A DNA stretch of 45,449 nucleotides from contig SFVH01000008.1 of the NCBI GenBank assembly GCA_004561555.1, forward strand, positions 1-45,449, written 5' to 3'. Below are positions 42,247 to 45,449 of the stretch, one piece after another. Each line of letters begins with the position of its first letter. Positions within the stretch are counted from its first letter, which is position 1. The position numbers and the translations under genes were made by a program. The notes under the pieces are model-generated. The model did not search any database. It worked only from the letters and a program-made list of their open reading frames with translations, and was not told where the DNA came from. The stretch comes from a bacterium. Its GTDB lineage: Bacteria > Bacteroidota > Bacteroidia > Bacteroidales > Muribaculaceae.

Positions 42247-43512
42247 ATGAAAGTAGACGTGTTATTAGGCCTGCAATGGGGCGATGAAGGAAAAGGAAAG
42301 GTGGTCGACGTATTGACACCGCGCTACGATGTGGTAGCTCGCTTCCAGGGCGGCCCGAATGCCGGACATACGCTCGAATTTGAGGGCAAGAAATATGTGC
42401 TTCGCTCAATACCCTCGGGCATCTTCCAGCATGGACAAATAAATATTATCGGCGGGGGCGTGGTGCTCGACCCGGTATTGTTTCGCGAAGAAGCCGAAGC
42501 TCTCGAAAAGAGTGGCGTAGAGATAAAAAAGATACTTAAAATCTCCAAGAAAGCTCATCTGATAATGCCCACCCACCGCTTGCTGGATGCCGCCAACGAG
42601 CAGATGAAGGGCGCCTCGAAAATTGGCACCACCGGCAAGGGCATCGGTCCTACTTACACCGACAAAGTGAGCCGCAACGGTCTGCGTGTGGGCGACATCT
42701 TCCACAATTTTGAAACAAAATATCAAGCCGCCAAAGAGCGCCATGTGAAGATGCTCACAATGATGGGCGCAGCAGCCGACTGCGAATCGCTCGAAGCCAA
42801 ATGGCTCGACGCCGTGGACTATCTGAAAGGCTACGAACTCATTGACAGCGAAAACTACATCAATCATCTGTTGGATGCGGGCAAGAGTGTGCTCTGCGAG
42901 GGTGCTCAAGGCACAATGCTCGATGTGGACTACGGCTCATATCCGTTTGTCACCTCCAGCAATACCATTTGCGCCGGTGCTTGCTCCGGACTTGGCGTTG
43001 CCCCCAACAAAATTGGCGAGGTGTTTGGCATCTTTAAGGCTTATTGCACTCGCGTGGGCAGTGGACCGTTTCCCACCGAACTATTCGACGAGACCGGCAA
43101 GAAAATCCGCGACCTCGGGCATGAATATGGCGCAGTAACCGGACGCGAACGCCGTTGCGGATGGGTCGACCTCGTGGCTCTGCGCTATGCCATAATGCTC
43201 AACGGTGTCACTCAGCTGATAATGATGAAGAGCGACGTGCTCGACTCGTTTGCCGAAATCAAAGCCTGTGTGGCTTACAAGGTAGACGGCAAAGAAACGC
43301 GCGACTTCCCATACAGCATTGAAGAGGGTATCGAGCCGGTGTATGTGACACTCCCGGGATGGCAAACCGATATGACCGCCATAAAAAGCGAAGAGGAATT
43401 TCCGCAAGCCTTCAACGACTATGTGGCATTTCTCGAAAAAGAGCTTAACGTGCCCATCACCATCCTCAGTGTGGGTCCCGACCGCGAACAGACCATCGTC
43501 AGAAAGCGTTAA
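42247..43512 (+). CDS. purA: Adenylosuccinate synthetase
   Basis: PurA joins IMP and aspartate with GTP to make adenylosuccinate, the first AMP-specific step. The 421-residue length is right. Catalytic D13 lies in GLQWGDEGKGKVVD, catalytic H41 in PNAGHTLEF, and GTTGKGIGPTYTDK, EGAQGTMLDVDYGSYPFVTSS and GVVTGRERRCGW-like blocks (GAVTGRERRCGW) are intact. It shares the operon with fur before it (27 nt) and DUF1015 after it (32 nt). Confidence 0.98.
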   Translation: MKVDVLLGLQWGDEGKGKVVDVLTPRYDVVARFQGGPNAGHTLEFEGKKYVLRSIPSGIFQHGQINIIGGGVVLDPVLFREEAEALEKSGVEIKKILKISKKAHLIMPTHRLLDAANEQMKGASKIGTTGKGIGPTYTDKVSRNGLRVGDIFHNFETKYQAAKERHVKMLTMMGAAADCESLEAKWLDAVDYLKGYELIDSENYINHLLDAGKSVLCEGAQGTMLDVDYGSYPFVTSSNTICAGACSGLGVAPNKIGEVFGIFKAYCTRVGSGPFPTELFDETGKKIRDLGHEYGAVTGRERRCGWVDLVALRYAIMLNGVTQLIMMKSDVLDSFAEIKACVAYKVDGKETRDFPYSIEEGIEPVYVTLPGWQTDMTAIKSEEEFPQAFNDYVAFLEKELNVPITILSVGPDREQTIVRKR

Positions 43513-43544
43513 TCAATACTTTATCTACCCAAAACCGAAATACT

Positions 43545-44792
43545 ATGTCGACAGTAAGACCATTTAAAGGACTTCGTCCGCCGGTTGACCTCGTGGAGCA
43601 AGTGGCATCACGCCCTTACGACGTGCTTAATTCGGAAGAAGCGCGAGCAGAAGCGGGCAACAACGAGAAGTCGCTTTATCACATCATCCGTCCGGAAATA
43701 GATTTTGCCCCTGGCACTGACGAACACGATGCCAAAGTGTATGAGAAAGCAGTAGAAAACTTCCAAAAGTTTCAGGCTGAAGGCTGGCTCGTGGAAGAAC
43801 AAAAACCTTGCTACTACATCTATGCGCAGACGATGAACAAGCGCACCCAATATGGCTTTGTGGTAGCCGCATCGGTGGCAGACTATATCGAAGGACGCAT
43901 AAAAAAGCACGAACTCACACGCCGCGACAAGGAGGAAGACCGCATGAAGCATGTGCGCATCAATCGCGCCAACATAGAACCGGTGTTTTTCACCTTTCCC
44001 GACAACGAGGGACTGCAAGCGATTATTGACAAAGTGAAGGTTCGCAAGCCGGAATATGACTTTGTGGCACCCGACGGCTTCGGCCACACCCTTTGGATTA
44101 TCGACGACGAGAAGGAGATTGAGACAGTGACTCAGCTCTTTGCCTGCATAGATAATATGTATATCGCCGACGGCCACCACCGCAGTGCCGCCGCCGCTCT
44201 TGTGGGCAAAGAGATGGCAGAAGCCAATCCCCACCACACCGGCAACGAGGAGTATAACTTCTTTCTCGCCGTATGTTTCCCGGCATCACACCTCAATGTG
44301 ATTGACTACAATCGCGTGGTGCGCGACCTCAACAATCTCTCCGACGAGGAGTTTCTCGCTCGATTGACTGAGAGTTTTGTCGTGGAAGAAAAAGGTAAGG
44401 ATATCTACAAACCCTCATCACTTCACAACTTCTCGCTCTATCTTGGCGGCAAGTGGTACTCGCTGACGGCGAAGCCGGGCACTTACGACGATGCCGACCC
44501 CATAGGAGTGCTCGATGTGACAATATCCTCCAACTTGATACTTCGCGACATCCTCGGCATCACCGACCTGCGCTCTGACAAACGCATAGACTTCGTGGGT
44601 GGCATCCGCGGACTCGGCGAACTGCAAAAGCGTGTGGATAGCGGCGAGATGAAGATGGCACTGGCTCTTTATCCCGTGACGATGAAGCAAATTATCGACA
44701 TTGCCGACACCGGAAATATCATGCCTCCCAAAACCACATGGTTTGAACCGAAGTTGCGCTCCGGACTCGTAATCCACAAACTTGACGATTAA
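43545..44792 (+). CDS. DUF1015-family protein
   Basis: This 415-residue protein carries the full DUF1015 signature: PFKGLRPP near the start, ASRPYDVLNSEEARAEAG, SLYHIIRPEIDFAPG, and the histidine-rich block MYIADGHHRSAAAALVGKEM, followed by NFFLAVCFPASHLNVIDYNRVV. The DGHHR block suggests a nucleotide- or metal-binding site, but the function of the family is not established. I recall that members often lie near serA; here the gene is about 39 kb from serA and beside purA, which may point to a different transcriptional partner. It ends the operon before a strong terminator. Confidence 0.88.
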   Translation: MSTVRPFKGLRPPVDLVEQVASRPYDVLNSEEARAEAGNNEKSLYHIIRPEIDFAPGTDEHDAKVYEKAVENFQKFQAEGWLVEEQKPCYYIYAQTMNKRTQYGFVVAASVADYIEGRIKKHELTRRDKEEDRMKHVRINRANIEPVFFTFPDNEGLQAIIDKVKVRKPEYDFVAPDGFGHTLWIIDDEKEIETVTQLFACIDNMYIADGHHRSAAAALVGKEMAEANPHHTGNEEYNFFLAVCFPASHLNVIDYNRVVRDLNNLSDEEFLARLTESFVVEEKGKDIYKPSSLHNFSLYLGGKWYSLTAKPGTYDDADPIGVLDVTISSNLILRDILGITDLRSDKRIDFVGGIRGLGELQKRVDSGEMKMALALYPVTMKQIIDIADTGNIMPPKTTWFEPKLRSGLVIHKLDD

Positions 44793-44812
44793 TCGTCGAC
44801 CAGACACTATAT

Positions 44813-44852
44813 GACACTCCGCGTTGTTGATGCAAGGCGGAGTGTCTTTTTC
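44813..44852 (+). terminator. Terminator after DUF1015
   Basis: GACACTCCGC and GCGGAGTGTC form a perfect 10-bp stem with a 14-nt loop, then TTTTTC. It lies 20 nt after the DUF1015 stop and sits between convergent genes, but only the + orientation has a good T run. Confidence 0.93.
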
Positions 44853-44859
44853 TTGTCGC

Positions 44860-45249
44860 CTATCGGTAAGTGCGCAACGGCGCCATAAACGCATCGGGGA
44901 TATGCTCCACCATGAGAGCATCCTGAGAGCCATAAAGCAAGATGACATCAAACTGCAACTCAAAGTCGAGATGACAAGCATTGAGATAAGCATTCCCGGC
45001 AGCAATAAGAAAATTGATTTTTTTGCGGTCGATAACCTCTGAAATATCTTCGATAGGCTCCTTACGAGCTTTTACTTCCACAATGATGATACGCGAATCC
45101 TTCTCCGCCACAATATCTATTTCGTGGTGGTCAGAGCGCCAGTTGCGCTCACGAATGATATAGCCCTGCTTCAAAAGCGTCTCAAAAGCCAATTGCTCAC
45201 CTTGGCGACCAAACAACAAATGGTCGGGCTGTTTAGTTTCTTTTGCCAT
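44860..45249 (-). CDS. YraN/UPF0102-family nuclease-like protein
   Basis: The chosen start (MAKETKQPDHLLFGRQ) gives 129 residues; an in-frame ATG four codons upstream adds only MLCS. The fold is a restriction-enzyme-like PD-(D/E)xK type: GRQGEQLAFETLLKQGY, NWRSDHHEIDIVAEKDSRI with the DIV acid, and IIVEVKARK with the E-x-K motif. These are the UPF0102 hallmarks. The family is thought to act on DNA, but its role is not settled. It faces the DUF1015 gene and has a promoter and hairpins upstream. Confidence 0.88.
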   Translation of the reverse strand: MAKETKQPDHLLFGRQGEQLAFETLLKQGYIIRERNWRSDHHEIDIVAEKDSRIIIVEVKARKEPIEDISEVIDRKKINFLIAAGNAYLNACHLDFELQFDVILLYGSQDALMVEHIPDAFMAPLRTYR

Positions 45250-45290
45250 ACTACATAACAATTACGTTGCTAATATAGGAAAAATCGCTA

Positions 45291-45350
45291 TTAAAAACAA
45301 AAGGCAACATACCTCACGGTAGGCTGCCCCCGCGTGGTTACTTGAACCAC
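45291..45350 (-). ncRNA. Candidate leader RNA or small RNA upstream of YraN
   Basis: On the - strand a transcript from the -7 box at 45380-45387 would first meet a perfect hairpin GTGGTT-CAAGT-AACCAC (45334-45350 on +). It then meets a GGCAGCCTACC-GTGA-GGTATGTTGCC hairpin (45303-45328), followed by TTTTGTTTTT, which looks like a terminator. The implied RNA is about 80 nt and would end before YraN. It may be an independent small RNA or an attenuator. I do not recognise the family, and no experiment supports it. Confidence 0.45.
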
Positions 45351-45379
45351 TGACAACTAATGAAAAATTTTTCCGAGTG

Positions 45380-45387
45380 CAAAGATA
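45380..45387 (-). promoter_or_regulatory. -7 box (TATCTTTG) upstream of the candidate RNA and YraN
   Basis: CAAAGATA on + reads TATCTTTG on -, an exact TAnnTTTG match. The nearest CAAA further right lies 30 nt away, too far for a standard -33 element. Confidence 0.55.
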
Positions 45388-45393
45388 ATGCAA

Positions 45394-45449
45394 GCCGAGC
45401 GCAATAAAAAATAAAAACAAAGTTTTTTGATTTTTTTATTGCCGAGGCG
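45394..45449. repeat. A/T-rich imperfect inverted repeat at the window edge
   Basis: GCCGAGCGCAATAAAAAATA is followed by AAAACAAAGTTTTTTG and TTTTTTTATTGCCGAGGCG. The CAATAAAAAA and TTTTTTTATTG arms pair imperfectly around the AAAGTT centre. It resembles repeats I recall upstream of genes in Prevotella and relatives, but I cannot confirm copy number here. The right end may be truncated by the window. Confidence 0.5.

Noticed and set aside
42406..42909. A 167-codon open frame antisense to purA
   Set aside because: It lies within an intact purA gene and has no family match.
45330..45366. tRNA-like sequence GTGGTTCAAGTAACCAC and neighbours
   Set aside because: It resembles a T-arm, but the loop is out of register and no D-arm, anticodon arm or acceptor partner is present.

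Overview
The window is from a Bacteroidales (phylum Bacteroidota) chromosome. Several features support this: a SusC/SusD outer-membrane pair, secreted proteins with T9SS-like C-terminal domains and a BACON-like domain, a 305-residue SerA without an ACT domain, promoters of the TAnnTTTG type (two also show a TTTG element 19-20 nt upstream), and starts without clear Shine-Dalgarno sequences. The family cannot be fixed from sequence reading alone. A gut lineage such as Muribaculaceae or Prevotellaceae is plausible. I saw no rRNA, tRNA, CRISPR array, insertion sequence, prophage or integrase. Most of the window is core chromosome with three accessory-looking patches.

Left part, + strand (1-16.8 kb): the 3' end of an OmpA-family gene, an MFS transporter, and serC-serA for serine synthesis. 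Next comes one very tight run of nine genes (5275-16785): SurA-like PpiC chaperone, OstA-like LPS-transport protein, mutL, a TPR/PD40 protein, a PHP histidinol-phosphatase-like enzyme, metA (acetyl type), a U32/RlhA-like protein, xseA and xseB. It has one obvious promoter at 5122 and one strong terminator at 16822.

Middle part, - strand (16.9-36.6 kb): a lone susD/susC pair; then a five-gene operon reading right to left as SLC13 anion transporter, cysC (APS kinase), cysD and cysN (ATP sulfurylase) and a sulfotransferase. This operon encodes sulfate import, PAPS synthesis and sulfo transfer with no sulfate-reduction genes, and it is the most interesting system here. It resembles the Bacteroides thetaiotaomicron BT_0416 steroid/cholesterol sulfotransferase locus in logic. 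Further right are an acyl-CoA-ligase-like enzyme with a TlpA-like thioredoxin, a perR-rubrerythrin peroxide-defence pair, and three adjacent secreted-protein genes (FISUMP-type repeats, a small protein, and a large PKD/BACON/T9SS-like protein).

Right part, mostly + strand (36.6-45.4 kb): an unusual 340-nt intergenic region with a possible structured RNA, then SDR oxidoreductase, tricorn-like S41 protease and tcdA; then fur, purA and DUF1015; and finally a convergent YraN-family gene. YraN's upstream region holds a candidate small RNA or attenuator and a long A/T-rich inverted repeat at the window edge.
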